Shown here: positions 11,367 through 23,040 of the stretch, in pieces
How positions within the stretch are numbered: the stretch's first letter is position 1
Layout: each line of letters begins with the position of its first letter
From: Fagopyrum homotropicum
Lineage: Eukaryota > Streptophyta > Magnoliopsida > Caryophyllales > Polygonaceae
Reading direction: 5' to 3'
Assembly: GCA_033239125.1 (NCBI GenBank)
Contig: BSWB01000005.1
Coordinates: forward strand, 50,142,993-50,206,992
DNA: 64,000 bases
Notes under the pieces: generated by a model
The model's input: the letters and a program-made list of their open reading frames with translations, nothing else
What the model was told of the DNA's origin: nothing
Databases searched by the model: none
Position numbers and translations under genes: made by a program

Positions 11367-11905
11367 GGAGCCTTCATTTGTTGTCACAAAATAACTTCAT
11401 AGGATCTTCCCACTCAATTCTTAAATCATTTAAGATGATTATCATTCACAACGTTTCACAAATTTCATGAGCGGCAGTTCGAAACTCAGTCTTTGCACTT
11501 GACCTTGTAACAACTCCTTGCTTCTTACTACTCCATGCAACCAAATTGTCACCTAAATAAACACAATATCTGGTTGTAGAACGTCTAGTAACAATATCTC
11601 CAACATAGTCAACATCCGTGTAAGCTTTAAGTCGGAGCTTGCTCCTCTTGCTGAATAAGATACCCTTTCCTCAAGTGTCTTTAAGATATTTGAGAATCCT
11701 ATATGCAACCTGATGATGGGGAACCCTAAGTTCTTGCATAAATTGACTAATAACACTTGCTGAAAAAGCAATATCTGGTCTGGTATGAGCAAGATAATTC
11801 TGTTTTCCACACAGTTTCTTGTACAAATGCTTGTCAACTGTTGCCCAAGTTTCAACCTTGCCAATCTTCTAGTTATAGTCAATGGGATTTGATGTGGGGT
11901 TGAAG
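11367..11905 (-). pseudogene. Copia RNase H segment, copy B
   Basis: The reverse strand encodes the copia RNase H end: LKLKAYTDVDYVGDI, RRSTTRYCVYLGDNLVAWS and a LFCDNK block. It is mixed with frameshifts and stops. It closely matches copy A to its left. On the element strand it lies downstream of the foreign LTR fragment at 11906-12835, which separates it from the RT. Confidence 0.75.
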
Positions 11906-12835
11906 CCACAATTTCCCGATCTAGATTGAAAGTCTTCAAATCGAACAACAGAAAAAATCTCGGATGAATAAAAGGAAATCTCGGCCAAGATTTACTCAAG
12001 AACATCACGAGATTTGTTAGAACTCAGAATGCGGAAGTACGAATGACATTGATAGATAAGAAGATGATTGATGAAATAATATATGATAAATATAGGAAGA
12101 TAGGACTATGTTAAGACTTGCAAATAACCTTGACCAATTATGTGTCGAAACCCTAAACAAAGAATTATCTTTCACCCTTTCTTCTTTAACCTTACACAAG
12201 CCTTCTAAATAAGACAAGCACAAGGAGGGACCAATTTGACTTGTAGCACCAACCTTCAAAAAGATTAACACACAGAAGAACAACCTAGCAAAGACTCACA
12301 ACTTTTCAATAAAAAACGCTCCATTTGATTGAATAGATGATAAAATGCAAACCCCGTGAGCGAAGTCACAAGTATCTCACAATAATGTAGAATTTAATAA
12401 TCATAACTAAGCTATCTAATAATCTCCCCCGCTAAGGATATTTATAAAGGAGATCTTCTATGTTAACTAAGAAAGATATCTTTTAAAAAGATAATCTAGA
12501 AAATATTTCTTTTTAAAAGATATAAAAATAATCTCAAAGATAGGATTAAAAACTAACAACTTCTTTAAGATTGATTGAGAGCTTTAAGGGAAGAAAATAT
12601 AAAAAGATAGTTGCCAAATTTAAAAGATCTTTGGCCGGATCTTCTAGCACGCGCCAGAGATGAAATCGCGGTGGGAAATCTCAGCCGAGATTCTTGAGTG
12701 TTGGCCGATATTCTTTATTTTCACTTCTCCTTGATCTTCATTGATGGTGTCTCCTCTCGGATCCTTTTAGCCCTTGATCTAGTGACTGGTTCTTGTATGA
12801 TTGGTGTCGAGGATGGTCCCTCATCAAGAGTGCTT
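11906..12835 (-). mobile_element. Foreign LTR-element 3' end inserted in the copia pol
   Basis: The copia RT breaks off after KLVSTL and the reverse strand continues with DEGPSSTPI...TRSRAKR, the tail of another polyprotein, then a stop at about 12721. An LTR-like stretch follows, with a TATA-like TTTATAAATATCC near 12432-12444 and a transcribed-leader look. Copies of a motif around AATCTCGGCCGAGATT occur at 11976-11993 and 12676-12692. I read it as the 3' end and LTR of another retroelement. Exact ends and a target duplication were not resolved. Confidence 0.5.
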
Positions 12836-13870
12836 ACTAGTTTGCAATTTTCCATTCCTACTTCTTGAAGAACATCCTTGGTATACTTCTGTTGGGAAAT
12901 AAATATACCTATTCTATAACTATCTATTTCAAGTCCCAAGAAGTATTTCAGTTGACCAAGCTCCTTAACCTCAAACTCTTGATTCGATATGGTCTTCAAC
13001 CGGATTTGTACAATAGAGTCATCTCTGGTCATAATAACATCATCTACATAGACAAGAAGAATACTAACCCTTCTGAAGTTAGAGTGTTTTGTAAACAATG
13101 TATGGTTACACTAACTCTGGACATACCCTGCAAACCTCATAACCCCATGAAAGCGGCCAAATCATGCACGAGGAGATTGCTTTAGTCCATACAAGGCTTT
13201 GCACAACTTACAAACACGATCAAGAGATGTAGATGAAAATCTTGGAGGCAAGCTAATATAGATATATTCATTGAGGTACCCATTCAATAATGCGCTCTTG
13301 ACATCAAACTTAAACAATTTCCAATCAAAATGGGTAGCAAGGGATAAGATCAAACTAACGTAAACATCTTTGCAAGTGGAGAAAATGTCTCTTGGTAATC
13401 CAAACCATAAGTTAGAGTAAAGCCGCGAGCAACAAGGAGGGCTTTATACATATCCAAAGAACCATCAACATGATACTTAACAACAAATACCCATTTACAA
13501 CTTACAATTCTAGGCCCAAATGGTTTGTCCACATGATCCCAAGTGTAATTAGCTTCAAGAGCCTTCATTTCCTCATTCATTGCATGTCGTCACTCACGTA
13601 ATTCAAAAGCTTTCCGTGCATTCTTAGGAATTCTAATTTGATCAAGGTAGTGAGAAACTGTTTATGATGATAAAAAAAAAACGATCCAAAGAAGCATAGT
13701 TAGAGAGAGGGTAAAAGGGATTTTTTGAATAAGCCCTTGAACATTTTCTTAAAGCGATTTGAACATCCGATGATGGTGGTAGTGGGGCAAGTTCTGCAAT
13801 ACTCACCGGACTTGGTTTAGAAATTGGATGGTGCTGAGAAGGAGGCCTTCTAAAGTACATCTTGTGGAAC
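12836..13870 (-). pseudogene. Ty1/copia reverse transcriptase, broken
   Basis: The reverse strand carries the linker PLSNYASLDRF, then MNEEMKALEANYTWDHVDKP, the RT start of copia elements. SCKWVFVVKY, LVARGFT and DYQETFSPLAK follow, then FKFDVKSALLNGYLNE and CKLCKALYGLKQSPRA. The catalytic LVYVDDVIMT lies near 13045 and GQLKYFLGLEI follows. The pieces lie in different frames (13350-13580, 13162-13353, 12836-13098), so the gene is dead. The YVDD core itself is intact. Confidence 0.92.
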
Positions 13871-14164
13871 CATGGAGAGGTTATTGATGATTTTTTGGAG
13901 CTTGGTCAGTTGGAGATGAAGGTAGTTGGATGGGTTGAAGGTCAAAATTGTTCTTCAGCCAAAGAGGAAATATGCTCATCCAATGGAAGTGATGAGTTGA
14001 CTGGAGCCGATGGAGTAAAGATAGTAGTTCAACTAGGAAGTGATGTTGGGTTAGTGGTGATAGGATCCAGAAATGAGTTGGCATGGTTCAATGATGGTGG
14101 TTCAATATTAACTACAGATTCAAGGAAGGTGAGATCTTGAACTTGAACAGTTAAGGGGTTGTTG

Positions 14165-15400
14165 AATGGACCGTCTTCATCAAATGTAGTATGTCTATTT
14201 TAAAAGAGGACAATAGAACTTGTAACCCTTCTTAGTATTGAAATAACCTATGAAGATACAATTTTTAGCCCTGGGATCGAGTTTACCCCGACACAAAGTA
14301 TGAACCTGGACATAAGTAGTGCAACCAAAAAATCTAGACTCTAACCCATGGTTGATCGAGAGGTTAGAAAAGAAGGTTTAAAGGTGGCTTATTGGACTTT
14401 GGTATTGCAGTGATTTAGAAGGGGTCCGACTGATCAAAAAGACAGTTGTGAGGGTTGCTTCTCCATAGTAAAATTGTGGAACATTGTATTGAAACATGAC
14501 AACTGCAATAAGAATGTGACCATTTTTCTGTTCAACAAGACCATTTTGTTGAGGTGTATACACACAAGAAGGTTCATGAATAATACCTTTGGAGATGAAG
14601 AAAGATGACAAGGTCTAATTGTAATAATCCTTAGCATTATTAGATCAGATGCACTGAATAGATTTACGAAACTGATTGAGAATCATGTATAAAAGGCTGG
14701 GATAATGGTACTAATTTATGATTAATGCTTAAGGAGAAACAACCAAGTCACCCTTGTGCAATCATCAATTAAGGTAAGAATCCCATTAATACTTTTGACC
14801 AGTGTAGGTCCCCAAATATCACTATGAACTAATTCAAAAGGTAGAGTATGTCTTTTATTTCTAATAGGAAATTAGACTCATTTTTGTTTGGACTTCACAC
14901 AAGTAGAACAAACAAGACCTTTTGACTTTAAACTAGTGAATAGATTAGGAAATAAGTGCTCCATAAGGGAAATATATGGATGACCAAGACGACAATGTTG
15001 AAGCCAAAAATCAGATTCAAGAGTGGTGCTTAGGTGCGTAGTAGCATGAAGTTTCTCTAAGAAGTAAAGACCTCCGTTCTTTCTACCAACTCCAATCGTC
15101 TTCCTCGAGCCCAACTCTTGTATTGTACAACCAGAAGAAGAGAAAACAACATCATAGTTAAAATCATAAATAAGTCTCTTAATTGAAATGAGGTTAGATG
15201 AGAGTGTGGGTATGATAGAACATTAGATAGGGAAAACGAGGAAGATGTATCAATGGTTCCACTTCATAAGATGGGTGAAGAGGTCTCATTTGCTGTGATA
15301 AGATGTTTCTGACAAGAAAATAGGTAATATGAAGTAAAATAAGAACGATCATTTATCATATGATTAGTTGCACCGCTGTCCAAAATCCAATTTTGGTCAA
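14165..15400 (-). pseudogene. Ty1/copia protease and integrase, broken
   Basis: In element order the reverse strand shows the protease core WILDSGATNHM (about 15390-15358). The GAG-pre-integrase region follows with WLQHCRLGHP and VCSTCVKSKQK (14878-15114). The integrase core start LIDDCTRVTWLFLLK lies near 14760, and HEPSCVYTPQQNGLVEQKN is at about 14580-14520. The C-terminal part has FFGCTTYVQVH and FIGYFNTKKGYKFY near 14320-14200. Several stops and frameshifts interrupt it. The order PR-INT-RT is diagnostic of Ty1/copia. Confidence 0.9.
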
Positions 15401-15509
15401 AAAACGGATTTTTGTACATGTGAGAGCCAAAGTATCGGAATTCATGAAACCAAAAGGAGCTTGAAGAGCCTTCAACATGCTCTACAAGTGTTCTGTCTCA
15501 ACAACTATT

Positions 15510-16310
15510 TCAGTAGGAGAGAACAAAGTTGTTGCAGCAACATATGGGCCTTTGGTTGAGAACTAGAGGCTTAACTGATAAATTTGAAGGATTCTTCTTT
15601 CCCTGATCTCGGTTAGGAGGTCTGCCTGTAAGTTCCCAACATCTCTTCTTTGTGTGCTTGGATTTCTTGCAATGGGTGCACCATAAATCAATAATGTCTT
15701 TCTTTCCCGTTTTTGAAAATAGTGCCATATTTTTAAATTCTGCATGGGGTGGAAAAAGCACGACGCTTCACCTGGTTTCCTCCATCCGAATGGTAGCAAC
15801 ATTTTCTTCCAATGATGGAAGAGGTTTGGTGCCCATAATATAAATTCGCACTTGATCAAATTTTGGATTCAAGCCAACAAGGAATATGTATGAATGGCTA
15901 CGGTTAACGGAAACACGCACCAATTCTTGCTCATTAGGATCTTTAAAAATGAGAGATTGAGATAAATCAATTTTCTGTCAAAGATTTTGAAAACAATAGC
16001 ATATTCATAAACATACATGGAACCTTGTTTGTTGGAGAAAACATTCACCGAAGCTCAAAGAGAGTAGCCTCATCTTGAGCATTGCCATAAGAACACTTCG
16101 AAAAATTCCAAATGTCTTTAACATTTGGAAGAAATATACACTTGAATCCGATACTAGGATCCATTGAAGCTTATAACCATGACTTGATGATTGAATCTTC
16201 ACGAGTCCAAGGTCAATCCTTAAGTTTCTTGTACCCTGAGCAACCTTTTTTTTAGCTGTCCTTTGAATTTTTTTGAGGTTTAGATTCAACACAAGACTCA
16301 TTTTCAAGCC
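15510..16310 (-). pseudogene. Ty1/copia gag with CCHC zinc knuckle, broken
   Basis: The reverse strand first encodes the gag core in shifted frames (SMDPSIGF, FLPNVKDIWNF, PKFDQVRI). Near 15680-15640 it carries the zinc knuckle CTHCKKSKHTKKRC, which fits CX2CX4HX4C, followed by WELTGRPPNRD. This is the nucleic-acid-binding end of copia gag. Multiple frameshifts and stops occur. Confidence 0.85.
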
Positions 16311-17291
16311 AATTTTATTAAATATTACCCATTGCTATCTAAAATTTCCTTGATCAAGATTGGATCCAAACAACACAATTTTTTTTTTTTTTTTTTATGT
16401 ATCATTACATCAAACACCTTCTAGCCATGTTAGATTAGTTTCCAAAAATATCAAGAACCATACTAATACCCTTAACTTAATATACTCAAGTCAAATAACC
16501 AATGAACTTAAAGACAATGGAGGAAAAGAAAACTCACCATATAAGAAGATACCAATTTATCTTGAACATCAAATTCGTTTTCTGTGGTTCATTGGCTTGA
16601 ATCAATGCTTCAACTTCTTCTCATCACTCTTTGTTAACTCAATCATCGATAAATGTTTCATTGGATTAATCCTCGTTGATTTAAAGTAAATCAATTGAAG
16701 AAAATGGAAGAACACAAGAGAGAGAAAAATGATGATTTAGGGAGAGGAAGAGAACATAATCTAAAGAGCATTCATAGAAACAAAGCATTAATTGGAGTGG
16801 AAGAATACTAGGAAAAAAAAACAAGCGTGTTTGAGATTAGGTTTTTGGGAATATGACAAGTATTTATGATTTTGTGCTTAAGATTTGCTGTAGAATTTAA
16901 ATGTATTGTTAATTATAGTTTTTTTTATTTATTTTTAGTGCCCCTTTAATTTGTGGTGCCGTAGGCTGGAGTCCATATGGTACAGTATTAGGGCCGGTCC
17001 TACACGACTCCATAGCTTAAAGTTGGGATATGTCATCGCAGGAGCATCAACCAAACGATTGTCATCCTTGTCACTTCCGGTGAGGGATGCCTTAACAACT
17101 TTAGCGCAACTACGGTAAATGTTTCATTGAGCCGATACGCATCTGAATTGGAAGAAGAGTTGAGCAATTGAAGTTTGTGGGGGTAAACTTGGTTTCTTTA
17201 GTTTTCTCCATAGAGGTAGAAATACTATAGTGGTAAGAAATTGGCGACAAAGGTGGTGGCCTAGAAAAAACTTAAGCAACTCTCTAGAGTA
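16311..17291 (-). other. Copia 5' untranslated and N-terminal gag region
   Basis: Sequence between the primer site and the recognisable gag. It has a T-run at 16379-16396 and no surviving long frame. The start of gag should lie here but is not recognisable. Confidence 0.4.
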
Positions 17292-17303
17292 GCTATGATA
17301 CCA
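17292..17303 (-). other. Primer-binding site of the copia element (iMet type)
   Basis: On the element strand the bases directly after the 5' LTR read TGGTATCATAGC. This is one mismatch from the common plant initiator-Met primer site TGGTATCAGAGC. Its position fixes the LTR edge at 17304. Confidence 0.85.
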
Positions 17304-17492
17304 TGAGAGTGAATAGAGAAGAAGTGGTTATTTTTTAAAAGGCAATAAACCTCCATATATATATAAATATAGAAGAACTCTTGGACATAATAATAACTAT
17401 TCTACAACGGCTACAGAATTTAGTGTGGCTATATCTAGGAACTTAAAATACATAAAGTAACTTTATTAAATAGTTGTATTAATAGTTGCACA
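17304..17492 (-). mobile_element. 5' LTR of the copia element
   Basis: This 189-bp LTR pairs with 10324-10514. On the + strand it begins TGAGAGTGAATAGAG next to the primer site and ends in CA. It contains a TATA-like run (ATATATATATAAATATA, about 17356). Its short length is at the low end for copia LTRs. Confidence 0.75.
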
Positions 17493-18349
17493 GTAGTAGT
17501 AGCTAGCACAAAAGTAATATCAGCTAACAATTACCACATATTTTCTTATCGATAGGAATGTCTATCACACGAAGCACTCTATAGGCGAAGAACAAACTGA
17601 ATTTCGTCAACGGACTTTGTAAGCGGCAAGATCCAGATTTTCCATTGGTTGGGTGAAGAACAAGCTCTTTTGGACGAATGTGTTATGGTAGTAGAGATAT
17701 CTAGTTATGAGAAGAACAAAAAAAAGTTGAAGAAATAAGAAATTATTGGATTCTCCATGGTCAGAGTTTCTAGAACCATCCAAAATGAACCTCATATAGT
17801 AATTCTTAGGAATATACCCCAACAAATTGACTTGTTTCAGCATCTGTAAAGCTGCATTAATCGTGTTAAATATTGTTGTTTTGCAGCTGCTTGTCGCCGG
17901 AAGTGGAATGTATGTAGAAGTCTAGTGATCCCCTTTCCTATAGCTTCAAAAGAACAAAACAGGAGAGACGAACACTTACTTGAGAATAAGATGGAAGTCT
18001 AGTAAGTGAAGGTAGTGCACAAGTCGCACATGTGGATGAAGGACTCGACACCAAATTAATGATTTGGTCCATCAATATAGGTGACAACTACAAATGTAGA
18101 TGGCCAAAAATTTGCGTATTCATGTGCTCTTTACGCATTAACCAACAACGATGAATTTGACCCATTATGCCTAACAATTCCAGTTATAAAACGTTCATTA
18201 CACATTGGTAAGGTACAAGGATGGTCAATAACGATCCACAATGAAGAACGATGGCCTTGAGTTAATGACAATAGGAAAGCATATACACGCAATTTACAAG
18301 CACAGACCAAAGTTGCATCGTAACACCTCAAATGTGGTAGTTTCATGAT
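17493..18349. other. CENP-C 3' flank and 3' UTR
   Basis: No convincing gene. The part adjoining 18349 is the 3' UTR of the reverse-strand CENP-C gene, and the part near 17493 is the border with the copia element. An open reverse-strand frame at 17607-17843 has no recognisable domain. Confidence 0.5.
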
Positions 18350-21300
18350 TCAGTGCAGAGCAGCTTGTTCTACAATTTCCCTGTACTCGTCGGAAACATA
18401 AGAATTCACCTTTAAACCGGCCACACCAGCCTCCTTTGTTGGTGAGAAATACTTGATCCCGATCACCGTTATCAAGCCTGCAAAAGATGAACCCATGCGT
18501 CAGATGGACTCGATTTCTTGACAAGCTAAAACAAAGAACTAGAAGAATGTGGACTCACTATCGTGAATTCTTCCATATAACTGGCGTTCTCCTTTCCAGT
18601 ATTCCAAGGGTCTAGTTCTGATTCTTGTGCTTCGCCTCACCCCAGTTTCCCATTGTGTACCACAACCTGCATATACAGATACATCTTTGGGTTTAACAGC
18701 ACATATATGTGAGAGACTACAGACAGATTGATCGATGCACTATCAAGCCGCAAGTAATCACCTGCAAGGCTTTTCCTTTTACTGGATTCTATGCATTCCC
18801 GTGATCTTTTCCTTGATACTACAGCTCTCGTTTCAGCAGGAGGAGGATGCGCATGTGCCATCTTGGAAAAAGCCTTACGACTTTTCTGTACCAAAAAATT
18901 AAGATTTTATTAGCACTACTACTTCATGATAAGCTTCATATGTAAATCAAGATTGAATTGATTTGCGTGTGAATTGTGATTATAGACTCCAATATCTTGA
19001 ATTAACTTGTGCAATTCTTAAATCCGTGTCTTCAGTGCAAAGCATTTCTAGGATAGTCAAACTTCAAAAGTACTAGTTCTAAACAGATAAAATGTCTCAT
19101 ATTTCATTTTGTTTGTTTAATTAGATGCATTTCCATTAAACGAAAACATGATCACCCACTAATACCTAAAATGAAACATCATCTTAGCAAGGCAGGATTT
19201 AAATCAAAATACTGACTGGGAGAAGCCAATATACTACAAAGAAAACTATAAGGTACATACTTTCAGAGGCTGATTCTGGCTAGTTGAAGGTCTGTTGTGG
19301 TCATGGTCACCAATTGCACTCGTAGTTGGTATTACATCACGGTCACTTGAGCTTCTATCCTTTTCAAGGTCTTCAAGAGCATTGGTAGTGGATTGCTCTG
19401 TCAATACAGGCAAAAGAAAGTACAATCTGAACCAAATTGTAAACCTGCTTTATAAAACATTCTCCAATATTTATTGTTTCTAGCATTATGTCAATTAATC
19501 AAAAATATCTTGGGCAAGGATATCTTTCATCCATATGCAGTATCTCCACGTTCTACATGATAACACTTATAATACATGTATTAAAACAATGAATCTTACA
19601 ACTATTCTGATGAATCTGATATACAGTGACAGACTGCTCTTCTACATCATTGAGTACAATGAATACAAGAGAAAGAAAAATGACTAAAGCATAACAGTTT
19701 GTCTCAAAACATAGCTTCCTAATTCAGTTGCTAATCTATGGTAATTGAAAACCAGTAAAATATGCTGAAACTGTTTAAATGGAGAATTCAAGGTTGGATA
19801 TCCAATAAACAACAATTTATGCAACAGAGAGCATAAACTCATAAACACATTTTCCTATAGGTAATGCCCAATGATATATGTGGAGTTTGGAGGGACGAAA
19901 ACACTACACTTACCCGCGTTATGGCTTGAATTTTCAATATTGCAGTCCTGTATTTCTTCCGCAACCACCTGCACGTCGGCATCATTCAAAGTAACCTACT
20001 CAACCCACATCTCAAAAAGACAGTAAATAAACTTCTTCAAAAGTTGAGCTTCAAAACTAACCCTTTCATCTGGTTGTATATGCTCGGCAGCAGGATCAAC
20101 AGCATCATCAAAAACCTTACTGGGATTATCTTCCATAACTCTACTCTGCATATCGCTGGCCCTGATTTCATGATCCATTTCAACATGAGGTGCGATATTC
20201 AATCCAAAGCTTGAAATTATTGAGCTGTCTTTTGGAATTTTTTCAGATGACGTACAGTTCTCAACATCCATATCATGTATCTCCTTACTATAAAGCACAT
20301 TACTCTCATTTTCATCTTCTGCTGGTTTTGGACTTTGACCACTTCCAATGCCATGATCAAACACAACTGCACCGTCTGAGAAAACACCTAAGGTCACTGA
20401 ACGTTCTATAAAAGTTCCCATCATACAAGCTGTATCACGTTCTTTTTGACGCAAAGGTGATTGTGGATTTACATCCCTTTCATCATAATTCACAATGTCA
20501 ACATCTAACTCCATGTGCTCGGTAAAATCTGATGGAACACCTAGCAAAACTGAGTCGCCTTTGATTCTTTTCTCAGATGAAACGAACTTTGCAGCTGCCA
20601 AGGCCTGTGTATCCTTCCCAAAAAGATCACGTTCACTTTCATGAACTGATGAACTCGGATTTGTTTCCCTCGTATCATTGCCTCCATCTGCATCACCTGA
20701 CTCAATATGTATTCCATTAGTTGATGAAGTGTTTAGCATCTTCACGCTGTATTTAGCAGAAATCTCAACATCTAGAGCAGCCAAAGCCTGTGTATCTTTA
20801 CTAACAAGATCACATTCGCTTTGAACTGGTGAATTTGGATTTGTTTCCCTCGTATCATTGTCTCCAGCTGCATCACCTGACTCAATATGCATTGTGTTAG
20901 ATGAAGAAACCTTAGGCATCTTCAAGCTGTCTTCAACAGAATATTCGATATCTTGAGCAGCCAAATCATGTGCGTCTTTACAGAAAGCAGCCTTTCCAGG
21001 AAGTGACGAATAAATATCAATAGTTGAGAATTGACCTTTTTCCTTCCTATTCTGGAATAAGCGTGCCCTTAGTGATGAAATTGATGAATATGGACTTTTA
21101 GGTGGTTTCGGCGATGTTGAAGAATAAACTGAGCTTCTTTCCACATTATTGCACCCTAGAGTTGTTTCCTTTCCAATAGCACTTACAACATCATGAAGAT
21201 CAGACATTTTATCTTGTAACCGCAAGGACTCTTCTAATGTCTTAAACTCACTTTGGAGAACGCTATCCATATCAGGGAGGCAACACTTATTGATCTCTAT

Positions 21301-22794
21301 GGGCTTAAAACGCTCTTGTAGCATTCCAATTATATCATCACTATCATCATCTATGTCTTGACCAGATTGTAACACATCACAGATATCACTGGCACTTTCT
21401 TTTCCAGCGAGAATTGGACCTATTGGAAATATAATATTTAATGCAGCAAATCAGCTACATCGTAGAGAAAGATCCCCAAATTAGCTTATGCCCAGAGCAT
21501 ACTTCTAAACGGTGAATTAATTTACCTGACAACTCTCTCATTAAAGATAACGGAATTGTATCCCTGTTCTCTGTTTGTAGGAAGTGATTGGAAGGATTTG
21601 GGCTGCATAAATCTTGAGAAAGTGTCTCTTGCGATGACAAAAAGGTTTTGTCATCAGAAGGTGCCATTGAAAAACGATGCTTGTAACTGGCTGACTTCCT
21701 ACAATCAACAAAGTGTATTACTTTTTGATGCACAATAAACATGCAATAAAAACATTTAGGTGTAAACATCATTTAAGTGTAAATTTTCAACCATGCGTGC
21801 AACAACATAAGTACAATCAGTTTAAATTACCTTGAAAGTCCAGGCCTGCGCCTTCTTTCCGTGTAAGGCACATTCTGATCTAAGTCGGCCAATGCTTTCC
21901 CACCCTGTCTTCTCATTTCAATTTTTACATCTAGAATTTCAAGCATGTTAAACCTTACGAACCATTTCGAAAGGAATGTCAATCACTACCAAAGATTAAA
22001 TAAAATAATCCACTTACTTTCCTGCTTCTCAAGAGCCAAGAAGAATTCCTCAGGGTCTGAAAATTTATTAATATCTACTGAAGGCACTAAACACTCGGAT
22101 TGACTACAAGAAAAATAACAATCATTATGAGCCATGAGTCAAACTTTTCCACCCCCAAAAAGCCAGAAGTAGAAAGCAGAAAACTGCAAATCAGTAACCA
22201 TCCATTTGCAAGATACCTGGAACTCGGCTTCAACGAGAAACGAGCCTTCTTTCTTCCCAAAGCAGGCCTCCGCCCTTGCAGATTCTCATGATTTACTCCA
22301 TGAAGATCACCCAGAGTGTCTTCACCCCTGATATCATCTTCAACGCTCATTGCCTTCTCCAAAAGCATGTTAGGGTTCTTCAGCGCCTAAAATTAATTTT
22401 AAAATAAAACATGAGTACAACTTTACCAGCTAGCAAAGCCCTTATCCTTAGCCTCAACATTCCCATATCACAATTTCACATCACAACAAAGACCACAATC
22501 AACAGTAGGCAAGCGGTCAACACAAATTACGGCAGAATCAGACCTAAATTTTCAGAAAAAGCTTTAACCTAACGGACGGAGTAAGAACAGAATAACAGGA
22601 ACAAAAATCAAATTAAAAAGAAATTGAGACTTCACCATGGATTCGAGGAGAGCGCCAACAACTTCAAGCGATTCGTTATTCCGGAGATTGGGACCAGGGT
22701 CGAGATGGTGCTGCTTGGATGTGGAAGGGCAGAGGGAAACCAAAGAGAAATCGGCGAAAGGATCTTCTAAATCACAGGTTAGAGGATTTTCCAT
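18350..22794 (-). CDS. CENPC: Centromere protein C (eleven exons)
   Basis: This is a kinetochore protein that, in the known family, binds CENH3 nucleosomes through the CENP-C motif and connects centromeric chromatin to the outer kinetochore. Exons in transcription order are 22794-22636, 22386-22217, 22103-22018, 21930-21831, 21698-21526, 21419-20062, 19995-19914, 19397-19261, 18885-18762, 18666-18559 and 18477-18350. All junctions are GT-AG and phases agree, giving 874 aa. Near residue 170 lies [12 protein letters not shown], a plant CENP-C block. The CENP-C motif is at about 805-832, with [20 protein letters not shown] and then LYGRIHD. The end [15 protein letters not shown] matches the dimerising C-terminal region. 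The protein is longer than the Arabidopsis one (about 705 aa), mainly because of the large sixth exon with repeats. An in-frame ATG 15 bases upstream (22809) could also serve as start. Confidence 0.95.
20431..20979 (-). repeat. Three-unit internal protein repeat in CENP-C exon 6
   Basis: Three adjacent units of 60, 61 and 62 codons cover roughly residues 377-559. Units 1 and 2 share HIESGDA and NDTRETNP. Units 2 and 3 share KDTQALAA. Unit 3 has drifted but keeps the frame of DLxxKD borders and an NPxSP-like end. The repeat keeps the reading frame, so it is a duplication within a living gene. Charge is acidic and the sequence looks disordered. Confidence 0.8.
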
Positions 22795-23040
22795 TCCTGA
22801 AACAAGCATTTAAAACAAGCATATGTCATGCCTGAAACAAGCATTTAAAACAAGAGAAAAAAAAAATAGAGTTGAAGAAATAAGAAATTATCAATGGGTA
22901 TCCTCATTGGCGGTAAAGAAAACAAAATATAATCAGATTCGCGCTAAAATTAAAATTTCACTGTTACTTTTTAATAGCATTTATGTAATAATGAAATGCC
23001 ATAACAAAACGTCCAGACTATTTAGCGCATTTGTTTTTAC
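22795..23040 (-). promoter_or_regulatory. CENP-C upstream region, bounded by an LTR
   Basis: Only about 245 bp separate the CENP-C start from LTR-derived sequence. The stretch contains two copies of AAACAAGCATTTAAAACAAG (22800-22819 and 22836-22855). It has no further gene and no sure TATA box. Confidence 0.45.

Noticed and set aside
17607..17843. 78-codon - strand ORF
   Set aside because: No domain, codon use like surrounding AT-rich DNA, no splice partners. Treated as flank.
18131..18524. Two - strand ORFs at the CENP-C 3' end
   Set aside because: They read the last exon and 3' UTR in wrong frames. The spliced frame ends at 18350 with the expected CENP-C C-terminus.
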